Source of the DNA: Acidobacteriota bacterium
GTDB lineage: Bacteria; Acidobacteriota; Blastocatellia; Pyrinomonadales; Pyrinomonadaceae
Length of the DNA stretch: 64,000 nt
Direction: 5' to 3'
NCBI GenBank assembly: GCA_016715115.1
Contig: JADKBM010000013.1
Location: 372,001-436,000, forward strand
Made by a program: the position numbers and the translations under genes. Position 1 is the stretch's first letter; every line of letters starts with the position of its first letter. The notes beneath the pieces were generated by a model that made no database searches, was not told the origin of the DNA, and saw only the letters and a program-made list of their open reading frames with translations. Below are positions 1 to 9,244 of this stretch, in pieces.

Positions 1-748
1 CTGCGCCGGTCTCGCGAGCAACGACATCAGCGACAACACGCCCGAGGTCACGTTCCTTTACGACGGATTCCTCGCCGCAAGCCAGCCGCCGACGGCCTCG
101 CCCAACTTCGCGAAAGGCAAACTGACGCGCGTCGCGAGCAGCGTCTCCGACACGCGCTACACCGGGTTCGACACGCTCGGGCGGCTGACCGAAAGCATCC
201 AGCGCACTCCGTTCGGCACCGAATCGGTCGAGAACGCGACCCCGCGGGTATCGAAGTACGCCTACAACTTCGCCGGCGCATTGACCGAGGAAACCTATCC
301 CTCGACACGAGTCGTCCGCTATGAATACGAATCCGATGGCGACCTCAGCCGGATCTGGGGCAAAGCCAACCAGAACGCACCCGAGAGGACCTACGCCAAT
401 TCGTTCTCATACACGGCATCGGGCGGGATCGAGCGGATGAAGCTCGGGAACAACCGATGGGAGACGGCGAAGTTCAACGAGCGGGCGCAACTGACCGAGA
501 TCGGGATCGGCGTCGGTGTGACCGACAACAGCGTCTGGAAACTTGAATACAAATACGGCGAGTTTGAGTCGGGATCGGTCAACGCGAGCAAGAACACGGG
601 CAATATCGCGCAGATGGTGATGACGGTTGCCGGCATTGCGAATCCGATCGTCCAGAATTACAGATACGAATCCCTTCATCGCCTGACCGAGGTGGAAGAA
701 AAGAACAACACGACCGAAAATGCCGGGCAGAACTGGACTTTGCAGGTC

Positions 749-1064
749 AACCAGCCGCGGAGCGGCGGCAGAGTTTAGCCGTGCGGCGTAAGCCCACGGA
801 AAGCGATCGAATCCCGAACCCGAGTCGCAGAGCGACGGCACACCGCATTTTGGATTTCGCCAACCCGCAGGAGTTGCGCGTTCACGCACGCGTGACCGCC
901 GAAAGCGGACGAACGGCGTGGCGATTTCCGACCGATCGGAAATCCAAAATCGAAATCCCCAAAATCGTCCGTGCCGTCGCTCACGCGACTCCAATCACTA
1001 ACCGCGCGTTGGCCCGTGGGCTGACGCCGCACGGCTAAACTCTGCCGCCGCTCCGCGGCTGGTT
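749..1064. repeat. Fold-back (MITE-like) element inside the RHS gene
   Basis: The arms 749-798 and 1015-1064 are inverted copies matching at 49 of 50 positions. A second inner pair (about 822-842 and 971-991, core AGCGACGGCAC) is also inverted, so the whole unit can fold into one long hairpin. The left arm supplies the stop codon that ends the RHS frame at 778. No transposase and no clear target-site duplication are visible. It could be a non-autonomous mobile element or a dispersed intergenic palindrome that landed in a gene. Confidence 0.8.
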
Positions 1065-1550
1065 GAATGCGTAAAGTCCGGCGACAAACCGGTTCAATCC
1101 GAATCAGGGCTACGGGTACGATAAAAACGGCAAGAGACGGCCGTTTTCGTCTATTAATCGCCTCAAATCTGCGGAAGAGAAGGTCGGAACCACCACGAAC
1201 TTTGAAGCAGACCTTCGACTACGACCGGTTCGGAAACAGAACGTTCGACGCCGCCAACACAACGACGATTTCGGTTTCAAACACGGTCACCAACCCTTCG
1301 GCGAGCGCCTCGACTAACCGGCTGAACGGCCATACTTACGATCCCGCCGGAAACCTCACGGTCGATGCCGAGAACAAACGGTTCGTCTACGATGCCGAAA
1401 GCCATCAGACAAAGCTTTTCGGGCCGACGAACAACCCGTTGCGATTTTGGATTTTGGATTGGATTTCAGATTATCTTGATGTGATTTCCGGACATCCCGA
1501 CTTCCCGCAGGGGCCGGAACATTTCATCGACCGAGACGACCGTTTTCGTC

Positions 1551-1790
1551 TATGATGGAAGCACCGAGGCTGACTTTCTCAAACATTACGACCTTGTTTT
1601 CGCCAGCGAAAGCATTGACGCCGCCCGCTGCTTTGCCGGAGCGGCATTTGATAAGCGTGACGATCATTACGAGGTTGCCTGTGCGTTCAAAAGCGAGCCG
1701 GTGAATTCCGAACGTAAACCCTGGGTTTTCCATTTTGAATTGGCGTCGAGCGGTTGGGAATTCGTCCGGTTGGACACTACGAACGAATAA
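1551..1790 (+). other. RHS C-terminal tail or orphan immunity-like cassette
   Basis: After the RHS motif VFVYDGS the frame continues for 76 residues to TAA at 1788-1790 without further YD repeats. The text includes ADFLKHYDLVFASESIDAA, a KPWVFHFELASSGWEF stretch and the end LDTTNE. It is acidic and aromatic-rich. RHS genes commonly end in swappable effector tails followed by immunity genes, so this could be either a remnant tail or a former immunity gene whose start has been lost. I do not recognise the family. Confidence 0.35.
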
Positions 1791-1917
1791 TGGCCAAAAC
1801 TCCGATCATCGCTAAATATCCGATCGATTGCTTCGGCGGCAATCGATCGGATCCGTTGAAGAAGATCTAAAGAACCTTCGCTTTTGTTCCGGAGATCCGA
1901 ATATCGCTGCGAAAAGC

Positions 1918-3559
1918 TCAGTGCTTAAAATGCCTCACGCCCGTGAATGCCATCGCGATATTGTGTTCGTTGGCGGCGGCGATCGATTCTTCGTCGCGCA
2001 TTGAACCGCCGGGTTGGATGATCGCGGCGACGCCAAAGGCGGCGGCTTCGTCGACGTTGTCGCGGAACGGGAAGAACGCGTCCGACGCGACGACCAAAAC
2101 CCTTCAACGACAGCCCGAAGCGTTCGGCGCGAACGGCGGCGATGCGGACCGAATCGACGCGGTTCATCTGTCCAGCGCCGACTCCGAGCGTCTGTTCGCC
2201 GTTCGCAAAGACGATCGCGTTCGATTTGACGTGTTTGCAGACCTTCCAGGCGAAAAGCATCGCGCGGATCTCTTCAGCCGTCGGCTGGCGGTCCGTCACG
2301 AATCTCAGGTCTTCCGAGGTGACGCGCCGCAAATCCTTGTTCTGCAGCAAATAGCCGCCCGAGATCGGTTTCAGTTCGGAACTCTCGCCGGTCGCAACGG
2401 TTGCGATTCTGATCACGCGCTGGTTCTTTTTCTTCGACAGAACGGCCAACGCGTCCGGGGTAAAGTCAGGCGCGATGACGACTTCGGTAAAGACCTCGTT
2501 GATCGCCTCAGCCGTTTCGGCATCGACCGTGCGGTTGACCGCGACGATGCCGCCGAATGCCGAAACCGGGTCGGTCGCCAATGCGCGCCGGTATGCTTCA
2601 AGCGTGCTGGCGCCGGTTCCGACGCCCGACCAGGTTCGTGTGTTTGATGATCGCCACCGTCGTTTCCTCGAATTCGTTGACGAGGTTCCACGCCGCATCG
2701 GCATCGACGTAATTGTTGAACGACATCTCCTTGCCGTGAAGCTGCTCGGCGCCGGCGATCCCGCCGCCGGTTTCCGAGCGGTAAAGCGCCGCCCGTTGAT
2801 GCGGATTTTCGCCGTAACGAAGGTCCGAGACCTTTTCGATCTCGATCAATTCAAGCTCCGGAAATTCGCCCTGATCGGTGGCTCGTTCCTCCCCGTCCGA
2901 TTCGATAAAGATCAGATTCTTCAAGGGGTTGAGCGGTTCAAGAAGCTCGAGTCCGCATCGTCAAGCTGACCCGCGAGAAAGCGCGGATCGCGAGGTCGTA
3001 ACTCGCCGTCCGCGTGTACGCGGAGCACCGCGAGACGCCGGCGCGTGGGCAGAGAAAGGCTTCCGGCGTTGGCATTCATCTCGCCGATGATGTCTTCATA
3101 AAGCGCGGAATCGGTGACGACCGCGACATCGCGCCAGTTTTTCGAAGCCGACCGGATCATCGCCGGTCCGCCGATGTCGATGTTCTCGACCGCGTCTTCG
3201 AGCGTCACATCGTCCTTTGCGACCGTTTTCTCGAAAGGATAGAATTGACGCAGACGAGATCGATCGGTTCGATGCCGTGATCGGTCATCGCGCGGATGTG
3301 TTCGTCGTTGTCGCGAAGCGCGAGAAATCCGCCGTGGATCTTCGGATGGAGCGTCTTGACGCGCCCGTCCATCATTTCAGAAACCGGTGACGTCGGAGAC
3401 TTCGGTAACGTCGACGCCCGCTGCGCGCAGCGTGGCCGCGGTTCCGCCGGTTGAGATGATCTTGACGCCGAATTTCGCCAGCGATTCCGCGAACTCGACG
3501 AGTCCGGACTTGTCCGAAACGCTGATCAGGGCGCGTTCGATCTTTTTAAGTTCACTCAT
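1918..3559 (-). pseudogene. purH: PurH, bifunctional AICAR transformylase/IMP cyclohydrolase, frameshifted
   Basis: PurH performs the last two steps of IMP synthesis: formyl transfer to AICAR and ring closure by the N-terminal MGS-like domain. Reading leftwards, the start is MSELKKIERALISVSDKSG, followed by IISTGGTA, DGRVKTLHPKIHGG, DLRYGENPHQRAALY, IIKHTN, SAFGGIVAVNR and LFAWKVCKHVKSNAIVFA, and the family-typical end FTGVRHFKH. The overall length (1642 bp) fits a ~530-residue PurH. However, the frame breaks near 3372 (two C apparently missing before EMMDGR), 3030, 2945, 2645 and 2110. All conserved blocks are present in order, so the damage is indels only. For a normally single-copy purine gene this suggests sequence errors as much as true pseudogenisation. 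Confidence 0.85.
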
Positions 3560-3597
3560 ATGATTTTACAAACCAACTGAAATCGAGAATGCGGAAA

Positions 3598-3632
3598 TTA
3601 AAAAAGCGGCCGTGAAAGACCGCTTTCTATAA
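3598..3632 (-). terminator. Rho-independent terminator
   Basis: On the minus strand an AAGCGG/CCGCTT stem with a 10-nt loop is followed by a run of T. It lies about 85 bases downstream of the 25-codon membrane peptide gene and just before purH. Confidence 0.5.
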
Positions 3633-3715
3633 AGCCAATTCTGGATGCAGACCGAAAACGAAGCGTGTTTCCGATTAAAAACCGCCGCAAAGGATTTCTC
3701 GAGTCGAGCCATCGC

Positions 3716-3793
3716 CTAGAGAATGAAGCGTCCGAAAACAAGAAGGCTCAACAAAAACGCTAAAGTGTAGATGACAATTTTGATAAGACTCAT
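3716..3793 (-). CDS. Small single-span membrane peptide (25 aa)
   Basis: The frame from ATG at 3793 to TAG at 3716 encodes 25 residues: MSLIKIVIYTLAF, a leucine-rich middle and the end VFGRFIL. It is almost wholly hydrophobic with one Lys near the N-terminus and one Arg near the C-terminus, as expected for a single membrane span. It stands alone between purH and the divergent peptidase gene and has its own downstream terminator. A TTGACA-like box lies about 25 bases upstream of the start. No clear ribosome binding site is seen. Function unknown; it could also be a chance hydrophobic frame. Confidence 0.45.
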   Translation of the reverse strand: MSLIKIVIYTLAFLLSLLVFGRFIL

Positions 3794-3906
3794 AAAATTT
3801 TCTATGCTACTACCTGTCAAGAGCCAAAAAAACGCTTACGATCAAGCTTCCATTTTAGTTCCGCGATGAAATTGATGTCAAAACCGCTCAAACCGTTTTC
3901 GTCGCT

Positions 3907-5341
3907 GTGATCGTTTTCGTTCACATTTTACAATTTCTTAACACTTCGAATGCGCAAACAACGGAAATCAGCATTACCGTCGATGGTTCGGGTACGCGCA
4001 TCATCGGTAATGTTTCAGACGAGCCCTCCGCCCGGAAGGTTACAGATTTCTCGCTTGCCGACGCATTTGCGGGCCAGACCGGACTTGCGGCCCGTCACTC
4101 TGAGATCGAACTTGCCGGACGTGACGGAAAGCCGATCGATTTCAAAACACTCGCACCCGGAGAGATCCTCGCGAGTTCGAACTTCGACACATTTCGCTAC
4201 AAATCCGATCTGAAGCCGTTGAGTCCGACGGCGATGGCCCACGTTTCGTGGCTCGCGAAGGCCGCGGGATCTTGATGGGCGCCGATCTTCTGCCGCGACT
4301 GACCGGGAAGACGCCGGCCGTCATTTTCATTTGCGCTTCCGGCCGGGTAGGAGATCGTCTCGAACGAGACTCGGATCGCGGAGAACACCTATCGCGTTTC
4401 GGTCCCCGAGACCGCCGTCTTTTTTGTCGGCAAGGACCTGCGTACGCTCGAAACGCCGGACCGCACCGCACGGTTGGTGATCGACGGCGAGTTCCTGTTT
4501 TCCGACTCGGACGCGGCGAAAATGACCGGCGAGATCCTTGAAAGGTATCGGATGTTATTCGGTTCGGCGCCAGCGGGCGGAATTCTGGCCGGGTTGATCC
4601 GCTACCCGAAGGGAATGCGGTTCGGGCGTTGGGAGGCCGAGACGCGCGGCGCGACGCTGATGATAATGTCCGCCGATATGCCGTTTTCGACGCAATCCGT
4701 TCAAAAACTTCACGAGCAGCTTCGCCACGAACTGTTTCATCTTTGGGTTCCAAACGGCCTCGATCTGTCCGGCGATTACGACTGGTTTTACGAGGGATTT
4801 GCGCTTTATCAATCGTTACGTACGGCGGTCGCGCTGAACCGGATCCGCTTCGAGGATTTTCTTGACACGCTCGCCCGCGCATACGATGCCGATTCGATGC
4901 TTAGCTCCCGAAAATCGCTGATCGAGGCTTCCCGGAGCCGTTGGGCGGGTTCGAACACGCAGGTTTACGCGCGCGGGATGCTTGTCGCATTTCTCATTGA
5001 TCTGTCGCTGCTCGAAAAATCGAAGGGAAGAACTCGGCCGAGGACGTTTTGCGTGCCGTGTATCGCGATCACCGGCTCGGTAAACCGCGCGAGGACGGGA
5101 ACACAGCGATCCTTCGCGTGATCGAATCCGAGGCGTCACTTCGAACGGTCGCCGCAAACTACATACGCGGCGCGGAGTCGATTGATTGGCGAACCGAACT
5201 GAGCTTCGCCGGCATCGAAGTTCGGACTGAGAACTTCTCGACCAAGCTAACGGTAAAGGCGAAACCGAGCGGGCGTCAAAGGATTTATTGGACAAGTTGG
5301 GTTATAATAACTGGCGAAATTTCTTGAAATCATCGAAATGA
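3907..5341 (+). pseudogene. M61-like (gluzincin) metallopeptidase, frameshifted
   Basis: The N-terminus (VIVFVHILQFLNTSNAQ) resembles a signal peptide. The central zinc site is clear: RHELFHLWVPNG gives HExxH, and WFYEGFALY gives the downstream Glu ligand, the arrangement of M61/M1-type peptidases. No PDZ domain is visible. The frame changes near 4275, 4350, 5030 and 5278, but the text continues sensibly across each break (ETRIAENTYRVSVPETAVFF; NSAEDVLRAVYRDHRLGKPR; KDLLDKLGYNNWRNFLKSSK). The last frame stops at TGA 5339-5341, overlapping the ATG of the following lipoprotein gene, so the two are probably translationally coupled. The start is taken as GTG 3907. It may be intact in the organism if the indels are sequence errors. 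Confidence 0.7.
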
Positions 5342-6489
5342 GTCTTAAACGAGCTTTTACATTTACGATCTTATTGGCCGGTGCGGTTTTGTTAAGCGGC
5401 TGCGGCTGGATAAGCGGCGCGTTCGGCAGTTTTGCGACCGCGGTCGGCTTGAGCGACACGGGAACGGTCATCGCGAAAAAGGCGCAGATCCGAACGTCTT
5501 TCGCCGTCGTGGCCTCGGACATTCTCGAGGTCAAACGCGGCGACCAACTCGACATCATCGATCAGGTCGATTTTGAAAAGGTGATCTGGTATCGCGTCCG
5601 TGCCCGCGACGAGGATATGACCGAAGGTTGGATCGAAGCGCAGAATCTGATTACCGGCGAGGTGCTTGAAAAATCCAGGAAACTCGCCGAAGAAGACAGG
5701 GACGCGCAGCCGCAGGCCAACGGTCTGCTGCGCGCGAAGTCGAATTTGCGTATCTCGCCTGAAATGCGCGACGACAACGTGCTTCTGAAACTGGACAACG
5801 GTTCGACGTTCGAAATATTGACCTGGAAGTACGTGGTCAAAGCGGTCGATGCGTCGAATGTCGACGATTCGTCAAAGAGCGATACGAAGAAAAATGGCTC
5901 AAAAAGCCGAAGCGCCGAGATCGAAGCTGCCAAAGAGGATAACGAACCGGAAAAGCTCGACGAAAAGTACGACGTCTGGTACAAGGTCAAGCTCGATCCT
6001 TCCGTCTCGCCGGCGCCGTCCGGTTGGCTTTTCGGGCGTCAGGTCGAACTTCAGGTCCCGAACGATATCGTCTTTTACCAGCAGAACAACAAAAAGTTCG
6101 TGACGTGGCAACGCATCGATGCGCTCGACACATCGCTCAAGGACGAAGCCAAAACAGCTAAGCCGAGCAGCTGGATCATTCTTTCGCGAACGAACACCGT
6201 CAAAGCGATCGACGGCAAGGAACCCGACTTTGACGGCGTTCTGCTGCTCGGATACGACAAATACGATCAGACCCACTACCGTATTTATCCGCTGATCGGC
6301 GAGGTTTGGGGTGAACTTCCGCTGAAGGTCGAAGGGACCAATGAGAGCCGGACGTTCACGCTACGGCTGCGCAATACGGCGAGCGGTCAGATCGAAGAGA
6401 AGCGATTCAATGTTGTTTTCGACAAGACGCGGTACAAATTGCGGTTGCCGGACGACATCGCCAACTACGAGACCGCGAAAGGGAAATGA
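5338..6489 (+). CDS. Lipoprotein with two SH3-like domains
   Basis: 383 residues. The signal peptide ends in a lipobox (LLSGC at about residues 19-23), so the protein should be membrane-anchored. Two bacterial SH3-like segments are visible: about residues 40-105 (VIAKKAQIRTSF ... VIWYRVRARDEDMTEGWIE) and about 128-235 (LLRAKSNLRISPEMRDDNV ... VWYKVKLDP ... SGWLFGRQVEL). A lysine- and serine-rich insert near 175-200 interrupts the second. The last ~130 residues form a separate domain without a recognised motif. Such SH3 domains usually bind cell-wall peptides. The ATG overlaps the stop of the upstream peptidase by two bases, suggesting one operon. The gene is intact, unlike its neighbours. Confidence 0.8.
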   Translation: MSLKRAFTFTILLAGAVLLSGCGWISGAFGSFATAVGLSDTGTVIAKKAQIRTSFAVVASDILEVKRGDQLDIIDQVDFEKVIWYRVRARDEDMTEGWIEAQNLITGEVLEKSRKLAEEDRDAQPQANGLLRAKSNLRISPEMRDDNVLLKLDNGSTFEILTWKYVVKAVDASNVDDSSKSDTKKNGSKSRSAEIEAAKEDNEPEKLDEKYDVWYKVKLDPSVSPAPSGWLFGRQVELQVPNDIVFYQQNNKKFVTWQRIDALDTSLKDEAKTAKPSSWIILSRTNTVKAIDGKEPDFDGVLLLGYDKYDQTHYRIYPLIGEVWGELPLKVEGTNESRTFTLRLRNTASGQIEEKRFNVVFDKTRYKLRLPDDIANYETAKGK

Positions 6490-6503
6490 CCTGATCCGAG
6501 CGC

Positions 6504-6838
6504 GTGATCAAAGACGAAACCGTCAACGTTGCTCCATTCTTTTCGACTATGATTGACGACCTCGATAATCCGTTCGGCGAGACCGTCGATCTTGAGATCA
6601 CGGACTCGATCGACCTTCACGCGTTCGCTCAAGGGACGTCAAGGCGGTGACCGAAGCCTACCCTGAGGAAGCCCGGAAGAAGGGTTTCAAAATGGTCCGT
6701 TTGATCCACGGCAAGGGTGTTGGGGTACAGCGCGAAACGGTGCGAAAAGTACTTGAACGGACCGAATTTGTCCGTTCCTTCAAAACTGCCGACGAGTTTT
6801 CGGGGAGCTGGGGCGCGACGATCGCGGTGCTTGATTGA
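6504..6838 (+). pseudogene. Smr-domain protein, single frameshift
   Basis: The Smr domain (small MutS-related, a nuclease or nucleic-acid-binding fold) is recognised by IDLHAFA, DVKAVTEAYPEEARKKGF, VRLIHGKGVGVQRETVRKVL and GSWGATIAVLD. HGKGxG is the family hallmark. The frame breaks near 6632: the sequence reads GCTCAAGGGACG where GCTCCAAGGGACG would restore APRDVKAV, so one C seems to be missing. Without that base the product stops after 33-48 residues. Start candidates are GTG 6504 and ATG 6549 in the same frame. The gene sits just downstream of the SH3 lipoprotein gene and may be its last operon member. Confidence 0.75.
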
Positions 6839-6861
6839 TCCGGAAACAGCCTGAAAATGAA

Positions 6862-6898
6862 AAAGCCGGCCGCGTTCGAACGCGGCCGGTTTCTTTCT
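6862..6898. terminator. Bidirectional terminator
   Basis: A perfect 24-bp palindrome at 6866-6889 is followed by TTTCTTTCT on the plus strand and by TTTTTC on the minus strand. It separates the convergent Smr gene and the zinc-ribbon/TPR gene. Confidence 0.8.
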
Positions 6899-6920
6899 AC
6901 AAAAAAGGGCGATTGGCAGA

Positions 6921-7899
6921 CTATTTCTTGAGTTCCGCCACATACTTGCGCAATTCCACAAGATCCATTCCCGAATCGAGCTGCTCCAATCTTGCAAGCG
7001 TGGCCCGCGCGTTCGCGGCTTCGCCGTTCGTGGCGTAGGCAGACGTCAGATTGTAAAGGATGCGTGGGTTTTTCGGATCGATCTCGAGCGCGCGGTTGAA
7101 TTCCCGGATCGCCCGATCGACGTTCGGCTTTGGACGGTTGAGATAGGTCAGCCCCAATTGACCACGATGGGGGACGTTGTTTGGCGACTTCTCGAGCGCC
7201 TTTTCGTACCAAGCACCCGCAGTTTCATACTCTTCTTTTTCGAAATAAGTGTTGCCGAGCATAAACATCGGTTCGGACGCCTCGGGATTCAGCCGGCGGG
7301 CTTGGTTGAGGGTCTTGATCGCCGAATCGAATTTGCTGGTCTGATAGTAGTGATCGGCCGCTTTCATCTGGGCATCGTAGTTGTCCGGCTCTGCTTTGGC
7401 CAATTCTGCTGCCTTTTCGCCTTCTTCTAATCTCTTGCGTTCTTCCTCGAGTTTTTGTTCATCGGTCTTTAGGTTTCCTTTCTCTTTGTCGATCGCGTCT
7501 TGCTTGTTCTGATCCGCGCCGGCCGAGTTGCCGGCACGGGAATCGGCCGAGGGATTCTTCGCGGGTTCGGTCGGCCCGTTTAAGGGCGAGCGCAGAAAGT
7601 AGATCCCAAGCCCGACGCCGGCGCCCAGCAACAGCAAAAGGACGATCCCGATCACGACGTATGGATGGCGCGCCGCTCCACGCTCGGTTGCCGGCATTAT
7701 CGGCTGGGCGTTCGGTTGCGGGACCGACTCGACCGTCTGCCGGACCGGGGCTCACGCGCGAAGCGCTTCGGACGACGGTCGGCATCTCGATCTGCGGCGC
7801 GGTTGGGATCTGCGAAGCGGGAACCAGCGTCGCGCCGTCGTTCAGGCAGAAGTTCGTATCGTCGTAATAAACTTGGTTGCATTGCGGGCAGGTGTTCAT
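6921..7899 (-). pseudogene. Zinc-ribbon, single-span membrane protein with TPR repeats, frameshifted
   Basis: The N-terminus MNTCPQCNQVYYDDTNFC and following text form a zinc-ribbon (CxxC ... C). A linker leads to one membrane span (VVIGIVLLLLLGAGVGLGIYF), then a Lys/Glu-rich coiled stretch, then three to four TPR units (NYDAQMKAADHYYQTSKFD, PMFMLGNTYFEKEEYETAGA, AIREFNRALEIDPKNPRILY). TPRs mediate protein contacts; with a cytoplasmic zinc-ribbon the TPR part should face the periplasm. The frame shifts near 7745-7755; reading across it gives PVRQTVESVPQPNAQPIMPA, a plausible linker, so a single indel splits the gene. The C-terminal half closely resembles the TPR protein at 8342-9061, suggesting a tandem duplication. 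Confidence 0.7.
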
Positions 7900-8105
7900 T
7901 TCGATATCCTTCGCGACGTGTCACAAGGATCGATCGAAACAACGCCGCGGCGCAAATGAAAAAGCTCGAATCCAACTTGATTTTAGCATACGACACGGCT
8001 GGCTAAAATTTGGCTCAACGCGGGCGCGACGAGCGCGATCGTCGCACCGGAAAAAGCCCGAAGAAGAGAAAGCCGGTCGCGATCGAACGCGGCCGGCATA
8101 GGGAA

Positions 8106-8144
8106 GGGGGGGGGGGGGGGGGGGGGGGGGGGGAAAAGGGGGGG
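8106..8144. repeat. Poly-G run (28 G, then AAAA, then 7 G)
   Basis: Positions 8106-8133 are 28 consecutive G, followed by four A and seven G. No gene covers it. It lies between the two paralogous TPR genes. It may be a real slippage-prone tract or an artefact, since poly-G is a known artefact of two-colour sequencing chemistry. Confidence 0.95.
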
Positions 8145-8164
8145 AAACTTCTCGTCCATTAAAA

Positions 8165-8276
8165 GGACGCAGGAAGAAAAGGATCAATTCCTGCGTCCCT
8201 TTCATGGACGAACAATCATTAAAACCAAGTCGTCGGGATGCTCCCGACGTTATTAACTGAGTCCCTTTCAGGGACA
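8165..8276. repeat. Cluster of palindromes downstream of the TPR gene
   Basis: Three hairpins follow each other: GGACGCAGGAA/TTCCTGCGTCC (8165-8198), CGTCGGGA/TCCCGACG (8230-8248) and GTCCCT/AGGGAC (about 8262-8276). On the minus strand the first is followed by TTTTAAT and could terminate transcription from the gene ending at 8342. The words GGGAC and GTCCCT recur near 17660, hinting at a dispersed repeat family. Confidence 0.55.
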
Positions 8277-8341
8277 GTTGAAAATGCTTGAACTTACTAA
8301 TCCGTAACAGGGTCTAATTCGCAAAAAAAGCGTTCGGGAAG

Positions 8342-9061
8342 CTATTTGCCGAGCTTTTCGACTTCTTCCTTTAATCTGCCGATCGCCGCGTTCGACGGCT
8401 CGATCGCTTCGATCTTCGCGAGCGTCGCCTTGGCGTTCGCCGCGTCGCCCTTTTTGATGTACGTTACCGTCAGGTTTTGAAGGCTCTGGAGATGTTTCGG
8501 ATCGACCGCCAGCGCTTTGTTGAACTCCTGTATCGCCCTTTCGTAATTCGCCGGTTCGCGCAGAAAGAAAGTCAGTGCCAGATCCATTCGAACGACGACA
8601 TCGTTGGGTTTCTTTGCCAGCGCGCTGGTATACCATTTCTCTGCCTCTTCGAACTTGTCAGTTTCCGAATACGAGTTTCCGAGCATCACCAACGGCTCGA
8701 CTTCCTCGGGCTTCAACTTGTTTGCGCGCTGGATCAACTCGATCGCCGAATCATACTTCCGAATCTGGAAATAGACCTTTCCGGCGTTCATTTGCGCGTC
8801 GTAGTTTCCAGGTTCGGCCTTCGCTTTTTCGATCGCTTCCTGAACCTGCGGAATGTTCTCCATTTGCGCCGCGGTCGGGTTGTTGCCTGAGATCTCAGGA
8901 TGCCCCGGCGGCATATTTGCGTTTTGGCTCATCCCGCCGCTCAAGGGGTTTTGCGCGGTTGTCGTCGAGCTGCCCCGATTGACCGAATTTGCGAACATAA
9001 AGCCGATCACGAGACCGGCCACCAATCCGATAATTCCGAATAGAATGTTTTCCTTGTTCAT
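8342..9061 (-). CDS. Membrane-anchored TPR protein
   Basis: 239 residues. An N-terminal membrane span (about residues 5-25, FGIIGLVAGLVIGFMFA) is followed by a Gly/Pro/Asn-rich linker and then about four TPR units from residue 75 on (NYDAQMNAGKVYFQIRKYD, PLVMLGNSYSETDKFEEAEK, AIQEFNKALAVDPKHLQSLQ, AANAKATLAKIEAIEPSN). It is a close relative of the frameshifted zinc-ribbon/TPR gene to its left but lacks the zinc ribbon. The likely role is a periplasmic scaffold for protein assembly. TPR proteins of this type also occur in cytochrome c maturation, but nothing in the sequence proves that here. The start is the only Met before the membrane span. Confidence 0.8.
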   Translation of the reverse strand: MNKENILFGIIGLVAGLVIGFMFANSVNRGSSTTTAQNPLSGGMSQNANMPPGHPEISGNNPTAAQMENIPQVQEAIEKAKAEPGNYDAQMNAGKVYFQIRKYDSAIELIQRANKLKPEEVEPLVMLGNSYSETDKFEEAEKWYTSALAKKPNDVVVRMDLALTFFLREPANYERAIQEFNKALAVDPKHLQSLQNLTVTYIKKGDAANAKATLAKIEAIEPSNAAIGRLKEEVEKLGK

Positions 9062-9190
9062 AAATAGTTATCTGCCCTTCGTCGTACCAAATGGATTCCA
9101 AGCGTTGCTAAGCTAAGTAACTTCTAAAGTATGCGCAGGGTGACCCGCGATTTGCAACAGGCCCGAATCGCTGAACCGCCCCAAAATCGC

Positions 9191-9229
9191 AAAAAAAGCC
9201 GCGTGCGGGATTTATGTCGCACGCGGCCT
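9191..9229 (-). terminator. Rho-independent terminator
   Basis: On the minus strand a 10-bp GC-rich stem (GCCGCGTGCG/CGCACGCGGC) is followed by seven T. It lies just past the stop codon of the FG-GAP gene at 9245. Confidence 0.85.
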
Positions 9230-9244
9230 TTCGTTTTGGCAGGA

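Larger units (their letters stand above)
2..1790 (+). pseudogene. RHS/YD-repeat protein, 5'-partial and decayed
   Basis: The reading frame is open from the left edge to a stop at 778 and shows typical RHS text (TRYTGFDTLGRLTES, RYEYESDGDLSRIWG). RHS proteins are large secreted or surface shells that carry a variable C-terminal toxin or effector. At about 749 the gene is interrupted by a fold-back element (749-1064). RHS text then resumes in other frames: GYGYDKNG near 1107-1130, FDYDRFGNRTFD and YDPAGNLTVDAENKRFVYD in 1207-1410, and TETTVFVYDGS near 1527-1559. At least one single-base frameshift lies near 1200, and a stretch near 1440-1520 is replaced by non-RHS sequence with a TTTTGGATT word repeat. 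The last frame runs into a 76-residue non-RHS tail ending at 1790. The gene cannot give a full product as written. Family call is firm; whether it is decay or partly sequencing error is open. Confidence 0.8.

Noticed and set aside
7921..8205. Proline-run frame across the poly-G
   Set aside because: Pro run is the translation of the G homopolymer; no gene context.
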